From Thiobacillus sp. (GTDB taxonomy: Bacteria > Pseudomonadota > Gammaproteobacteria > Burkholderiales > Thiobacillaceae): a stretch of DNA of 64,000 nt. Below the pieces are notes generated by a model. That model made no database searches, had not been told where the DNA came from, and saw nothing but the letters and a program-made list of their open reading frames with translations. Made by a program: the position numbers and the translations under genes. Location of the stretch: the NCBI GenBank assembly GCA_016124745.1, contig WGNC01000004.1, positions 93,659 through 157,658 on the forward strand, read 5' to 3'. How positions within the stretch are numbered: the first letter of the stretch is position 1; every line of letters begins with the position of its first letter. Shown in pieces: positions 1 through 9,774 of the stretch.

Positions 1-312
1 ATGGCGGCTTTCAACAACGAGACCGAGTTTTACCTGCTGACCGAAGTCGACGCGCAGAAGCTCTACAACGCCGCGCGCAATACCGAGGCCGTTGTATGGA
101 AGATTTCCAACGCCAAAAATGTGCGCGGCGAACCTTTGCTGCTTTCCAACGGGTTTGATGCGAATGGCGTGGCCAACCTCAGTTTCGAACGGGAGTTCGG
201 CAAGCTCATCGGCATCGAAGACACTCTGGCCCTGATCATCGAAGACAAGACCAATCGCGAGATCCGCTTCGGCGTGGTCAGTGTCGGCAAGATGATCTTC
301 CTGCCCATCTGA
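1..312 (+). CDS. Hypothetical protein, possibly 5'-truncated by the window edge
   Basis: This 103-residue frame opens with ATG at the first base of the window, so the true start may lie further upstream. The product is a small soluble mixed alpha/beta protein with no signal peptide, membrane segment or cysteine. I do not recognise a family. It stops one base before the ATG of the next gene, so the two are probably co-transcribed. Because that neighbour carries a DUF6499-like domain typical of integrative elements, this gene may belong to the same accessory segment; that is inference from position only. Confidence 0.55.
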   Translation: MAAFNNETEFYLLTEVDAQKLYNAARNTEAVVWKISNAKNVRGEPLLLSNGFDANGVANLSFEREFGKLIGIEDTLALIIEDKTNREIRFGVVSVGKMIFLPI

Positions 313-313
313 C

Positions 314-1012
314 ATGGACATGCAGCAGGACCCCTATGCCTACTGCTCGAGCCTGACGCGCGACCAATGGGCATGGGAGTTCCTGCGCCGCAACCCGGAA
401 TACCAAGCTGACTATCGCCGTTTCATTCGCCTGTGGCAGATGCTGGAAGCCGAGTACGGCGCCCCGCCACAGCGCGACTTCGCGCGCTGGAAGCGCGACC
501 CGCGTGCCTATGGTCCGCTCCCTGGCGAGCGCGAACTCGGCAATCCCTGCGGAGAACTCTGCCTGGGCGAAGACGACCGGGTACTGATCGAGTGCTGGAT
601 GGGTGCGAAATGGGGCTTTTACAAATTTCCACTCGACCCCGAACGCTTTGTCCCGCCCACTTCCGCTGAACTCGCCTGGCGTCCGCCCCCGGCAACCGAG
701 CCTCGCCCTGCCAACGACCCCTACCGGCTGGACATCGCGTTCGACTTGTCCCTGCCGCTGCCGCCGCAACTCGAAGCTGCCAAGATCCGTATGGTCAGCC
801 GCGCTGCCGAACTGCGGCGGGCGGGGCTGCCCGCACCCATAAGTTTGTCCAGCCAGCATGCGCGCTGGACGCGCATGTTGCGCCTGCTTGATGCCGAGGC
901 GGCGGGTGAAACGCTTGAAGTTCAGGACACAGAATCGTTGCACGAGGCGCACGCGATGACGCACGACGGTTATCTGGAGATTCTGCGACTGGGAGACGCC
1001 AGCGCACGCTGA
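314..1012 (+). CDS. DUF6499-like transcriptional-regulator-domain protein
   Basis: This is a 232-residue soluble protein. Its first 40 residues contain the pattern DPYAY...W.WEFLRRNPEY, which I recognise from memory as the DUF6499 (regulator-like) domain; the C-terminal third (about residues 145-230) is arginine- and leucine-rich and may be a degenerate DUF2285-like helical region. Proteins with these domains are frequently encoded near integrases and conjugation genes of integrative elements, but no integrase or transfer gene is visible here. It follows the preceding gene by one base. The ATG at 314 is the first in frame; an ATG two codons later is possible. Function is unknown; a DNA-binding role is suggested by family only. 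Confidence 0.65.
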   Translation: MDMQQDPYAYCSSLTRDQWAWEFLRRNPEYQADYRRFIRLWQMLEAEYGAPPQRDFARWKRDPRAYGPLPGERELGNPCGELCLGEDDRVLIECWMGAKWGFYKFPLDPERFVPPTSAELAWRPPPATEPRPANDPYRLDIAFDLSLPLPPQLEAAKIRMVSRAAELRRAGLPAPISLSSQHARWTRMLRLLDAEAAGETLEVQDTESLHEAHAMTHDGYLEILRLGDASAR

Positions 1013-1019
1013 AAATGAA

Positions 1020-1040
1020 ACCGGGGCATTGCGCCCCGGT
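1020..1040. terminator. Bidirectional rho-independent terminator between the convergent DUF6499 gene and sodB
   Basis: A perfect 8-bp stem (ACCGGGGC / GCCCCGGT) with a five-base loop lies 7 bases after the plus-strand stop and 28 bases after the sodB stop. On the minus strand it is followed by TTTCATTTTC, so it most likely ends the sodB transcript; it can also stop the convergent plus-strand transcript. Confidence 0.75.
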
Positions 1041-1068
1041 CTTGAGTGAACGTCTCAGACGTAACGAA

Positions 1069-1653
1069 TCAAGCGAAATTCGCTTCGGCAAACTTCCAGT
1101 TCACCAAGTTGTTGAGGAAGGTCTCGACGAACTTTGGACGCAGGTTGCGGTAATCGATGTAGTAGGCGTGTTCCCACACGTCGATACACAGCAGGGCCTT
1201 GTCGCCGGTCGTCAGCGGCGTGCCGGCGGCACCCATGTTGACAATGTCGACGGTGCCGTCGGCCCTTTTCACCAGCCAGGTCCAGCCGGAACCGAAGTTT
1301 CCGACGGCACTGGTCTGAAAAGCCGTCTTGAATGCATCGAAGCTGCCCCACTTGGCGTTGATGGCATCAGCCAGGGCGCCGGTCGGTGCGCCGCCGCCAT
1401 TGGGCGACAGGCAGTTCCAGAAGAAAGTATGGTTGGAAACCTGGGCAGCATTGTTGTAGATGCCGCCAGCCGGAGCGCTCTTGACGATGTCCTCGAGCGA
1501 CATGCTTTCGAAGTCGGTACCCTTGATCAGGTTGTTGAGGTTGGTCACGTAGGCCTGATGGTGCTTGGCATAGTGGTATTCGAAGGTTTCCTTGGACATG
1601 TGCGGCGCGAGCGCATCCATGGCAAAAGGCAGTGCGGGCAAAGTGTGTTCCAT
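1069..1653 (-). CDS. sodB: Superoxide dismutase (Fe)
   Basis: Cytoplasmic iron superoxide dismutase of 194 residues, the family's usual length, converting superoxide to oxygen and hydrogen peroxide. Metal ligands are visible: a histidine in YHYAKHHQAYV near residue 27, one in SNHTFFW near 74, and the aspartate and histidine of DVWEHAYYIDY near 157-161. The AAQVSNHTFFWN stretch, with glutamine before the second histidine ligand, is the Fe-type signature rather than the Mn-type. I place the start at 1653 because AAGGAGAG lies just upstream; an in-frame ATG at 1692 would add 13 residues without support. The gene stands alone, convergent with the regulator-like gene and closed by a strong hairpin. 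Confidence 0.95.
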   Translation of the reverse strand: MEHTLPALPFAMDALAPHMSKETFEYHYAKHHQAYVTNLNNLIKGTDFESMSLEDIVKSAPAGGIYNNAAQVSNHTFFWNCLSPNGGGAPTGALADAINAKWGSFDAFKTAFQTSAVGNFGSGWTWLVKRADGTVDIVNMGAAGTPLTTGDKALLCIDVWEHAYYIDYRNLRPKFVETFLNNLVNWKFAEANFA

Positions 1654-1870
1654 TACTCTCTCCTTAAGTGAACAAACGGCAAGCAATAGCAATAGTGTAT
1701 CGATCGAGCATTACGGTCTGACGAGCCTGAATAGAACGAAACAAGCAAAACCACCTGTCGAGCACCTGACTATGTGCGCAATCAGGCTTCGACTGTGGCT
1801 TGTGAAGGGGTCAGACAACGTTGCCTGATGGAAGTTGTGTCGTGCTGGACAGTTGCATACACAACGAAAA

Positions 1871-1949
<79 letters not shown>

Positions 1950-1995
1950 CGAAGCCAGCGATTCTAACAGATGACCGCCGCGACGCGGAAGCCTG

Positions 1996-2364
1996 TCAGC
2001 CCAATATTTTCAAAATAGCGCTGATCTCGGTGCGCAATTTCGCTGTATCCAGAGCACTCGAGTCCGCAGTGACAGATTCGGCGTCGGCGGAAGCATCGGC
2101 ATCGTGCTCCAGACGCTGCCGTGCACCGCTGATCGTGAATCCTTCTTCGTAGAGCAACTCGCGGATGCGGCGGATCAACAATACCTCATGATGCTGGTAG
2201 TAGCGCCGGTTGCCGCGCCGCTTGACCGGGCGCAACTGGGTGAATTCCTGCTCCCAGTAACGCAGCACATGCGCCTTGACAGCACACAGCTCGGAGACTT
2301 CACCAATGGTGAAATAGCGTTTCGCCGGGATCGGCGGGAGTTCACGCCGGGAGGGGCGTTCCAA
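1996..2364 (-). CDS. MerR-family transcriptional regulator downstream of ihfA
   Basis: A 122-residue MerR-type protein. Residues 17-85 form the winged helix-turn-helix ([22 protein letters not shown], then the RRGNRRYY wing and the [12 protein letters not shown] helix). The C-terminal part is a short acidic, alanine-rich tail and helix with no metal-binding cysteines, so it is not a mercury- or copper-type sensor. It overlaps the 3' end of ihfA by 23 bases, a pheS-pheT-ihfA-merR order that is common in beta- and gammaproteobacteria. The effector is unknown. Confidence 0.85.
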   Translation of the reverse strand: MERPSRRELPPIPAKRYFTIGEVSELCAVKAHVLRYWEQEFTQLRPVKRRGNRRYYQHHEVLLIRRIRELLYEEGFTISGARQRLEHDADASADAESVTADSSALDTAKLRTEISAILKILG

Positions 2365-2653
2365 TTTGGGCGCCTTCGACCTGGGACTTGAGCTTCTGGC
2401 TGGCGTGGAAGGTCACCACGCGTCGCGCGGAAATCGGCATTTCTTCGCCGGTCTTGGGGTTGCGGCCCGGTCGCTGCGGTTTCTCGCGGCACTGGAAATT
2501 GCCGAACCCGGACAGTTTGACGATGTCGCCTCTTTCGAGCGACATGCGAATTTCGTCAAAAAACGACTCGACGACATCCTTGGCCTCGCGTTTATTCAAA
2601 CCCACTTTTTCGAACAGGAGTTCTGCAAGATCAGCTTTGGTCAGAGTGGTCAT
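2342..2653 (-). CDS. ihfA: Integration host factor subunit alpha
   Basis: A 103-residue nucleoid protein that pairs with IhfB to bend DNA at specific sites. The opening [19 protein letters not shown] and the DNA-arm pattern [20 protein letters not shown] are diagnostic of the IHF/HU fold, and its position directly after pheT identifies it as the alpha subunit. It begins 36 bases after the pheT stop and overlaps the next merR-type gene by 23 bases, so the three genes probably share a transcript. Confidence 0.95.
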   Translation of the reverse strand: MTTLTKADLAELLFEKVGLNKREAKDVVESFFDEIRMSLERGDIVKLSGFGNFQCREKPQRPGRNPKTGEEMPISARRVVTFHASQKLKSQVEGAQIGTPLPA

Positions 2654-2689
2654 GATCGTCTTGTCAGGGAGGGCTCGTGAGAAAAAGCG

Positions 2690-5035
2690 TCACGCACGCA
2701 AACTGGCATTGCATTGACGAAGCGCGGTATTGACCAGCTTTTGCATGGCATCCTCCACTTCCCGATCCGTCAATGTGCGTTCAGTATCTTGCATAACTAC
2801 CCGTATAGCAAGGCTTTTTTTGTTTTCCGCCATGCCTTTTCCGCGGTATTCGTCGAAAACTTCGATCGATCTTACCTGGGCAGGAGCATCCTCGCGCAGT
2901 GCAGCGAGCAATTCGCCGGCAGGCGTCTGCACATCCAGTACAAACGCCAGATCACGCCGCACTAGCGGGAAACGCGACAAACTGGCATGGCGCGGCAGAC
3001 GCCGCTGGATAAGTGCCCGGCTATCCAATTCAAACAGCACTGGCGCGAAGGGCAGGTCGAACGCCTGCACCAGACGCGGATGCAGCGTGCCGACCCAGCC
3101 GATGGTCTGGCCGTTGTCCCATACTTCGGCACATTGCCCGGGGTGCAATGCAGGATGAACCCCGCGGCGCGTGTCGAGCGCATGACCGAACAGGCGCTCC
3201 AGATCACCCTTGAGATCGAAGAAATCGACGCGCCGCGAGGTCGCACCCCACTGTTCTGGCAGCGCGTCGCCGTAAATCAGTCCGCCGACCTTCATGACCT
3301 GCGCTTCCAGTGAGGCATACACGCGCCCCAGTTCAAAAATGCGCACCCGCTCCTGCTGGCGGTTCAGGTTATGGCGCAGCGTCTCGATCAGGCCGCCCCA
3401 CAGGGTCGTGCGCATCACCGACAACTGGCTGGCGATCGGATTGGCCAGCGGCAGCGGACGGGCATCGGCATCGAGCGCCCCCTCCCACGCCGGGTCGACG
3501 AAACTGTAGGTGATGACTTCCTGGTAATCCAGGTCGACCAGCATCTGGCGCAGGTTGTCTTCGGGCAATACCTTCTCGTCCAGGGGCAGCATGCGCGAAG
3601 GGGCTGCAGGCGGCTGCGCCGGGATGTTGTCATAACCGAACAGGCGCACCGCCTCTTCGATCAGGTCTTCCTCGATCGCAAGATCGAAACGGAAGCTCGG
3701 CGGCGTGACGACCAGACTGTCATTGCGGCGTTCGACCGCAGCCCCCAGCGCGCTCAGGCCTTGAGCAACCTGGTCCGCTTCGAACCGGATCCCCGCGACG
3801 CGCTCGAGGCGTGCCAGCCGCAGCGTGATCGGCGTCCGTTGCGGCAACTCGGCCACGGCCTCGGTGATCGGACCGGCCTGGCCGCCGCAAATGTCGAGCA
3901 GCAACTCCGTCGCCCGCTCCATCGCCCGGCGGCAGGCGCCGAAATCGACGCCGCGCTCGAAGCGATGCGATGAATCGGTGGACAGGCCGAGCCGCCGTGC
4001 ACGACCGGCGATTGCCATCGGCGCGAAGAACGCCGCTTCGAGGAAGACATCGACGGTCACGCGTTCCACGCTGGTCGGCTGCCCGCCCATGATTCCGGCC
4101 AGCGCCACCGGCCCGTTGGCATCGGCGATCACCAGCATATCGGGGGCAAGCTCTGCGTTCTGACCATTCAGAAGTTCCAGCCGTTCGCCCGCGCGTGCCA
4201 TGCGCACCTCGATACCGCCGTTGAGGCGAGAGAGCGCAAAGGCGTGCATCGGCTGGCCGAGTTCGAGCAGCACGTAGTTGGTGATGTCGACCGGCGCCAG
4301 CAGGGGGCGGATGCCGCTGCGCTCGAGTCGCTCGGCCATCCAGCGCGGGGTGGTCGCCTGCGCGTTGATGCCGCGCACCACGCGGCCCAGATAGAGCGGG
4401 CACGCTTCACGCGCCGATACCTGGACCGCCTGCGTATCCTGGATCCGGACTTCAACCTCGACAGTCTGCGGCAGGTGCACGTCGGCGCCAGTGATCGCAC
4501 CGATTTCCCGCGCCAGGCCCTGCATCGACAGGCAGTCTGCACGATTCGGCGTCAGTTTGAGGGTGATGAGCGTGTCGTCCAGATTGAGCCAGCTACGGAA
4601 ATCCTCGCCCACCGGCGCATCGTCAGGCAACACCATCAGGCCGTCCGCGGCCCCTTCCAGCCCCAATTCCTTGGTCGAACACAGCATGCCGAAGGACTCG
4701 ACCCCACGCACCTTGGCCACCTTGATTTCAAACCCGGGCAGCATCGCACCCGGGCGCGCGCATGGGACCTTGAGACCGGGCCCTGCATTCGGCGCCCCGC
4801 AGACGATGGTCACCGGCGCGGCTTCGCCGACGTCCACCTGGCACACCCGCAGGCGATCGGCATCGGGATGCTTCTCTGCCGACAGGATCTCGGCCACCAC
4901 CACGTTATTGAACGGCGGCGCAACCGGGGTCATGGCCTCCACCTCCAGCCCGGCCATGGTCACGACGTGCGCGAGTTGTGCAGTGTCGAGCGCTGGATTG
5001 ACGAGCGTTCGCAGCCAAGATTCCGGAAATTGCAT
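2690..5035 (-). CDS. pheT: Phenylalanyl-tRNA synthetase beta subunit
   Basis: The 781-residue beta chain of the alpha2-beta2 synthetase that charges tRNA-Phe. In order it shows an EMAP-like tRNA-binding domain (about residues 40-150, with CGAPN and GVESFGMLCS), the B3/B4 editing region, B5, the catalytically inactive class II-like core, and a C-terminal FDX anticodon-binding domain (about 685-780, RFPLVRRDLAFV). The length is normal for the long bacterial form. It starts 16 bases after the pheS stop, as in a typical pheST operon. Confidence 0.97.
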   Translation of the reverse strand: MQFPESWLRTLVNPALDTAQLAHVVTMAGLEVEAMTPVAPPFNNVVVAEILSAEKHPDADRLRVCQVDVGEAAPVTIVCGAPNAGPGLKVPCARPGAMLPGFEIKVAKVRGVESFGMLCSTKELGLEGAADGLMVLPDDAPVGEDFRSWLNLDDTLITLKLTPNRADCLSMQGLAREIGAITGADVHLPQTVEVEVRIQDTQAVQVSAREACPLYLGRVVRGINAQATTPRWMAERLERSGIRPLLAPVDITNYVLLELGQPMHAFALSRLNGGIEVRMARAGERLELLNGQNAELAPDMLVIADANGPVALAGIMGGQPTSVERVTVDVFLEAAFFAPMAIAGRARRLGLSTDSSHRFERGVDFGACRRAMERATELLLDICGGQAGPITEAVAELPQRTPITLRLARLERVAGIRFEADQVAQGLSALGAAVERRNDSLVVTPPSFRFDLAIEEDLIEEAVRLFGYDNIPAQPPAAPSRMLPLDEKVLPEDNLRQMLVDLDYQEVITYSFVDPAWEGALDADARPLPLANPIASQLSVMRTTLWGGLIETLRHNLNRQQERVRIFELGRVYASLEAQVMKVGGLIYGDALPEQWGATSRRVDFFDLKGDLERLFGHALDTRRGVHPALHPGQCAEVWDNGQTIGWVGTLHPRLVQAFDLPFAPVLFELDSRALIQRRLPRHASLSRFPLVRRDLAFVLDVQTPAGELLAALREDAPAQVRSIEVFDEYRGKGMAENKKSLAIRVVMQDTERTLTDREVEDAMQKLVNTALRQCNASLRA

Positions 5036-5051
5036 GAGAAATGCGCCTTAA

Positions 5052-6089
<1,038 letters not shown>

Positions 6090-6167
6090 TTATTTCATTT
6101 CCAGATCAAGCCACTTGCAATGATAAACGGCCAGGCGGACCCTGAATCCGGAAAGGGAACAACAAAC

Positions 6168-6194
6168 AAAAAAAGGCCTTGCGGCCTCTTTTTG
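6168..6194 (-). terminator. Rho-independent terminator after rplT
   Basis: On the minus strand an A-rich arm plus GGCC, a GCAA tetraloop, GGCC and then T7 form a classical terminator 16 bases after the rplT stop. It separates the infC-rpmI-rplT unit from pheST. It could also act as an attenuator of read-through into pheS. Confidence 0.85.
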
Positions 6195-6209
6195 TTTCGA
6201 ATTGACGGC

Positions 6210-6569
6210 TCAGGCCGCCAGTTTGGCCTTGACCTGTTCGACGATCTTGGCAAAGGCGTCCTTGTCGAAAATCGCGATATCGGACAGGACCTTGCGGTCG
6301 ATCCCGATGTCGGCACGGGACAAGCCGTTCATGAACACGCTGTAGGTCAGGCCATGCTGACGTGAAGCGGCGTTGATCCGGGCAATCCACAGTGCGCGGA
6401 ACTGGCGCTTGCGCTGACGACGGTCGCGGTACTGGTACTGACCGGCCTTCATCACCGCTTCATTGGCGACACGGAATACGTTCTTGCGACGACCGCGATA
6501 GCCTTTGGCGGCATCGAGGATTTTCTTGTGGCTGGCGCGGGCGGTTACGCCCCGTTTGACGCGTGGCAT
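6210..6569 (-). CDS. rplT: 50S ribosomal protein L20
   Basis: L20, 119 residues, very basic, needed for early 50S assembly. The start [18 protein letters not shown] and the [22 protein letters not shown] stretch are highly conserved L20 sequence. It follows rpmI by 11 bases. In several bacteria L20 represses its own operon by binding the mRNA; no L20-binding pseudoknot could be confirmed by eye here. Confidence 0.97.
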   Translation of the reverse strand: MPRVKRGVTARASHKKILDAAKGYRGRRKNVFRVANEAVMKAGQYQYRDRRQRKRQFRALWIARINAASRQHGLTYSVFMNGLSRADIGIDRKVLSDIAIFDKDAFAKIVEQVKAKLAA

Positions 6570-6580
6570 CTAATCTCTCC

Positions 6581-6778
6581 TTAAGCGTAGGGCAACATGC
6601 GGGAAATCGCTTTGTGGTCGCTGGCATTGACTGTTTCCATGCCGCGCAACTGGCGCTTACGCTTGGTGCTCTTCTTGGTGAGGATGTGACGCATGAACGC
6701 GTGCGAACGCTTGAACTTGCCGCTTCCCAGCGCACGGAACCGCTTGGCGGCACCGCTTTTGCTCTTCATCTTAGGCAT
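6581..6778 (-). CDS. rpmI: 50S ribosomal protein L35
   Basis: L35, 65 residues, matching the family's length. The sequence [20 protein letters not shown] and the basic run in [15 protein letters not shown] are diagnostic. It lies between infC (132-base gap upstream) and rplT (11-base gap). Confidence 0.97.
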   Translation of the reverse strand: MPKMKSKSGAAKRFRALGSGKFKRSHAFMRHILTKKSTKRKRQLRGMETVNASDHKAISRMLPYA

Positions 6779-6910
6779 GATGCTTCCTTTTATCTCATGC
6801 GGCCAGGTGATCCCATGACATGGAATGCTTCACCAACCCGACTGCACGTATTGTTTGGCGTATTGACCCAGAGGGGGCCGAGAAACGCCGGTCTCGTAAA
6901 TCGTTAAACC

Positions 6911-7435
6911 TTAAATCTTCTTCTTTGGCGCCAGCATCATCACCAGCTGGCGGCCTTCCATCTTGGGAAACTGCTCGACCACCGCCAATTCGGCCAGATC
7001 TGCCGAGACCCGTCTCAGCTGGTTCATGCCGATTTCCTGGTGAGCCATTTCACGGCCCCGGAAACGCAGCGTAATCTTGGTCTTGTCGCCTTCTTCCAGA
7101 AACTTGATCAGATTGCGAAGCTTGATCTGGTAGTCGCCTTCGTCGGTGCCCGGCCGAAACTTGATTTCCTTGATCTGGACCTGCTTCTGCTTCAGCTTGG
7201 CCTCGTGCTGCTTCTTGCTCTCCTGATACTTGAACTTGCCGTAGTCCATGATCTTGGCTACCGGCGGTTGCGCCGTGGGTGCAATTTCCACCAAGTCCAG
7301 GTCGGCATCTTCTGCCTGACGCAATGCTTCGTAAATCTTTACGATGCCCAGCTGTTCGCCTTCCACACCGACCAAACGCACCTCAGGGGCTGTAATTTCA
7401 CCATTGATGCGTGTCTGCTTCTTTTCTGTCGCGAT
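6911..7435 (-). CDS. infC: Translation initiation factor IF-3, probable ATC start
   Basis: IF-3, which binds the 30S subunit and rejects non-canonical start codons. The N-domain starts at [15 protein letters not shown]; the linker is lysine-rich; the C-domain holds [20 protein letters not shown] and [10 protein letters not shown] and ends APKKKI. No ATG, GTG or TTG begins at the expected N-terminus. I place the start at the ATC at 7433-7435, giving 174 residues, because GGAG lies eight bases upstream; the nearest usual codon is a GTG at 7465 with no ribosome-binding site and 10 extra residues that do not look like IF-3. A rare start codon fits the known autoregulation of infC through its AUU start in E. 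coli. Confidence 0.93.
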   Translation of the reverse strand: MATEKKQTRINGEITAPEVRLVGVEGEQLGIVKIYEALRQAEDADLDLVEIAPTAQPPVAKIMDYGKFKYQESKKQHEAKLKQKQVQIKEIKFRPGTDEGDYQIKLRNLIKFLEEGDKTKITLRFRGREMAHQEIGMNQLRRVSADLAELAVVEQFPKMEGRQLVMMLAPKKKI

Positions 7436-7455
7436 GAGCTGTTCTCCAAAACATC

Positions 7456-7470
7456 CCCCGATCACCGGGG
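7456..7470 (-). promoter_or_regulatory. Short hairpin just upstream of the infC ribosome-binding site
   Basis: A perfect 5-bp stem CCCCG / CGGGG with a five-base loop ends nine bases before the GGAG of infC. It could affect ribosome access or mark the end of a leader. The role is inferred from position only. Confidence 0.35.
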
Positions 7471-7510
7471 TAAAAATGCAAACAAGGCGCGGGATCGATC
7501 CCAGCGCCTT
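7471..7510 (-). terminator. Imperfect terminator or attenuator between thrS and infC
   Basis: Twelve bases after the thrS stop, AAGGCGC pairs with GCGCCTT around the self-complementary GGGATCGATCCC, followed on the minus strand by TTTGCATTTTT. The T-run is interrupted, so termination may be partial, which would lower infC-rpmI-rplT expression relative to thrS. Confidence 0.6.
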
Positions 7511-7522
7511 GCTTGACCCACT

Positions 7523-9430
7523 TTATTGGCGCGCCATGATCTCTTGTTTCAGGCGGGCAATCAAGTCATCCAAAGCAAGCTGCCCCAAATCCTGGTTGCC
7601 GCGAGCACGGACGGAAACCGCTCCGGTCTCCACTTCCTTGTCGCCAACGACGACCTGATAAGGCAGCTTCTGCAAGCTATGTTCGCGGATTTTATAGGTA
7701 ATTTTGTTATTACTCAAGTCCGAAACCGCGCGAATGCCGGCCTGGCGCAGTGCCTGTGTGACTTTTTGCGCATAGTCGGCCTGGTGCTCGCTGATATTCA
7801 TCACCATCACCTGCACCGGCGCCAGCCACAGCGGGAAATTGCCGGCGTGGTGCTCGATCAGGATGCCGATGAAGCGCTCCATCGAACCGAGAATCGCACG
7901 ATGCAGCATCACCGGCGGCTTGCGGCTGTTGTCTTCGTCGACAAATTCGGCGCCCAGGCGCACCGGCAGGTTGAAATCGAGCTGGATGGTGCCGCACTGC
8001 CATAGCCGGCCGAGCGTGTCCTTCAGCGTGAACTCGATCTTGGGGCCGTAGAACGCGCCCTCGCCCGCCTGCAGGTCGTACGCCAGGCCGTTCTTGTCCA
8101 GTGCTGCGGCCAGCGCGGCCTCCGCCTTGTCCCAGCTCTCGTCCGAGCCGACACGCTTGTCGGGCCGGGTCGACAGCTTGACCAGCACGTCGTTGAAACC
8201 GAAGTCGGCATAACACTTCTGCAACATCACGATGAAGTCGGCCACCTCGGCCTCGATCTGGTCCTCGGTGCAGAATATGTGGGCATCGTCCTGCGTAAAC
8301 CCACGCACCCGCATGATGCCGTGCAACGCACCCGAGGGTTCGTTGCGGTGACACGAGCCGAACTCGGCCAGCCGCAGCGGGAGGTCACGATACGAATGCA
8401 GCCCGCTGTTGAAAATCTGCACGTGCCCCGGGCAATTCATCGGTTTGACCGCATAGTCGCGGTTTTCCGATGCGGTGGTGAACATGTTCTCGCGGTAGTT
8501 CTCCCAGTGGCCCGACTTCTCCCACAGGCTGCGGTCCATCACCGCCGGGGTGCGCACTTCCTGGTAGCCGTACTCGACGAACTTCTGCCGCATGTACTGT
8601 TCGATCTGTTGCCACACGATCCAGCCCTTGGGGTGCCAGAACACCATGCCCGGCGCCTCGTCCTGCAGGTGCAGCAGGTCGAGTTGCTTCGCCAACCGGC
8701 GATGGTCGCGCTTTTCGGCTTCTTCCAGCCGGAACAGATAGGCTTCGAGGTCGTCCTTCTTCGTCCAGGCCGTACCGTACACGCGCTGCAGCATCTCGTT
8801 CTTCGAGTCGCCGCGCCAGTAGGCGCCTGCCAGTTTCATCAGCTTGAAGTGCTTGAGCTTGCCAGTCGACGGCACGTGCGGGCCGCGGCAGAGGTCGATG
8901 AAATCGCCCTCGCGGTACAGGGAGATGTCTTCATTGGTCGGGATCGACGCGATGATCTCGGCCTTGTAGACCTCCCCCATATCTCTGAAGAAGCTCACCG
9001 CCTCGTCGCGCGGCATCACGCTGCGCTCGACCGGGATGTCCTGTTTGGCCAGTTCGACCATCTTCTTTTCGATCGCGACCAGGTCTTCAGGCGTGAATGG
9101 GCGCTTGTACGCAAAATCGTAGTAGAAGCCATCCTCGATGACCGGCCCGATGGTGACCTGCGCGTCCGGGAACAGGCTCTTTACCGCATACGCCAGCAGA
9201 TGCGCGGTGGAATGGCGAATCATGTCGAGGCCGTCGGCGTCCTTGTCGGTGACGATGGACAGTTGCGTATCGGCGGCGATCAGGTGGCTGGTGTCGACCA
9301 GCTTGCCGTCCACCCGACCGGCGAGCGCCGCCTTGGCCAGGCCGGCGCCAATGCTCGATGCGACTTGCGCGACCGTGACCGGGACGGCGAATTGCCTGAC
9401 CGAACCATCGGGAAGCGTAACGTTGATCAT
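7523..9430 (-). CDS. thrS: Threonyl-tRNA synthetase
   Basis: A 635-residue class II synthetase charging tRNA-Thr. Domain order: TGS domain (residues 1-62), the editing domain with [19 protein letters not shown] (about 73-91), the catalytic core with the zinc-binding cysteine in MNCPGH and ligand histidines, and the C-terminal anticodon-binding domain (about 535-635). Length is normal. The ATG at 9430 is preceded by TGGAGC. A leader with a small ORF and a terminator hairpin lies upstream, so transcription attenuation is possible. Confidence 0.97.
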   Translation of the reverse strand: MINVTLPDGSVRQFAVPVTVAQVASSIGAGLAKAALAGRVDGKLVDTSHLIAADTQLSIVTDKDADGLDMIRHSTAHLLAYAVKSLFPDAQVTIGPVIEDGFYYDFAYKRPFTPEDLVAIEKKMVELAKQDIPVERSVMPRDEAVSFFRDMGEVYKAEIIASIPTNEDISLYREGDFIDLCRGPHVPSTGKLKHFKLMKLAGAYWRGDSKNEMLQRVYGTAWTKKDDLEAYLFRLEEAEKRDHRRLAKQLDLLHLQDEAPGMVFWHPKGWIVWQQIEQYMRQKFVEYGYQEVRTPAVMDRSLWEKSGHWENYRENMFTTASENRDYAVKPMNCPGHVQIFNSGLHSYRDLPLRLAEFGSCHRNEPSGALHGIMRVRGFTQDDAHIFCTEDQIEAEVADFIVMLQKCYADFGFNDVLVKLSTRPDKRVGSDESWDKAEAALAAALDKNGLAYDLQAGEGAFYGPKIEFTLKDTLGRLWQCGTIQLDFNLPVRLGAEFVDEDNSRKPPVMLHRAILGSMERFIGILIEHHAGNFPLWLAPVQVMVMNISEHQADYAQKVTQALRQAGIRAVSDLSNNKITYKIREHSLQKLPYQVVVGDKEVETGAVSVRARGNQDLGQLALDDLIARLKQEIMARQ

Positions 9431-9449
9431 GATTCAAGCTCCAGAAACG

Positions 9450-9476
9450 AAAAAAAGCGCGGACCGGCCGCGCTTT
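9450..9476 (-). terminator. Strong rho-independent terminator immediately upstream of thrS
   Basis: A perfect 9-bp stem (AAAGCGCGG / CCGCGCTTT, loop of five) followed on the minus strand by T7. It ends 20 bases before the thrS start, inside what must be the thrS leader if the promoter is upstream. It may end the tRNA-Val transcript, or act as a thrS attenuator. Confidence 0.8.
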
Positions 9477-9535
9477 ATGGTGTTGCTTGTAAAGGTTGCA
9501 GAAATGAACTCTGCGAACAGCTATGCGCCGGGTTG

Positions 9536-9571
9536 TTATCCAGTGACAGCCTTGCTAGTTCGCGGTGACAT
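9536..9571 (-). CDS. Candidate thrS leader peptide (11 aa)
   Basis: A tiny ORF of 11 codons plus stop encodes MSPRTSKAVTG. A near-ideal ribosome-binding site, GGAGG, sits seven bases before its ATG. Two of the 11 residues are threonine (both ACT). It lies about 60 bases upstream of the terminator hairpin that precedes thrS. The arrangement fits a threonine-responsive attenuator, but two threonine codons are fewer than in classical leaders, and I could not demonstrate an alternative antiterminator fold. Confidence 0.35.
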   Translation of the reverse strand: MSPRTSKAVTG

Positions 9572-9630
9572 TTCGCAACCTCCAGAGGGGTCCATCCCCA
9601 ATAAGGCCGGCACCTGCCGACCAATAAAAT

Positions 9631-9707
9631 TGGTAGGCGCGATTGGACTCGAACCAACGACCCCCACCATGTCAAGGTGGTGCTCTAACCAGCTGAGCTA
9701 CGCGCCT
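9631..9707 (-). tRNA. tRNA-Val (anticodon GAC)
   Basis: A 77-base minus-strand cloverleaf: acceptor AGGCGCG / CGCGCCT, discriminator A, encoded CCA, D-arm TAGCTCAGCTGGTTAGAGCA, anticodon stem CCACC / GGTGG with loop TTGACAT giving anticodon GAC, and T-arm GGTTCGAGTCC. It lies between thpR and thrS on the same strand. Confidence 0.95.
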
Positions 9708-9774
9708 AATGCGGGGCGCATCATAACCGAAAGCGTGCGCGCGTGTCGAGTTGGCGCGGCTTTTTTTGCACCGT

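Noticed and set aside
9475..9675. Minus-strand frame across tRNA-Val and the thrS leader
   Set aside because: It runs through the tRNA gene and is not a plausible protein.
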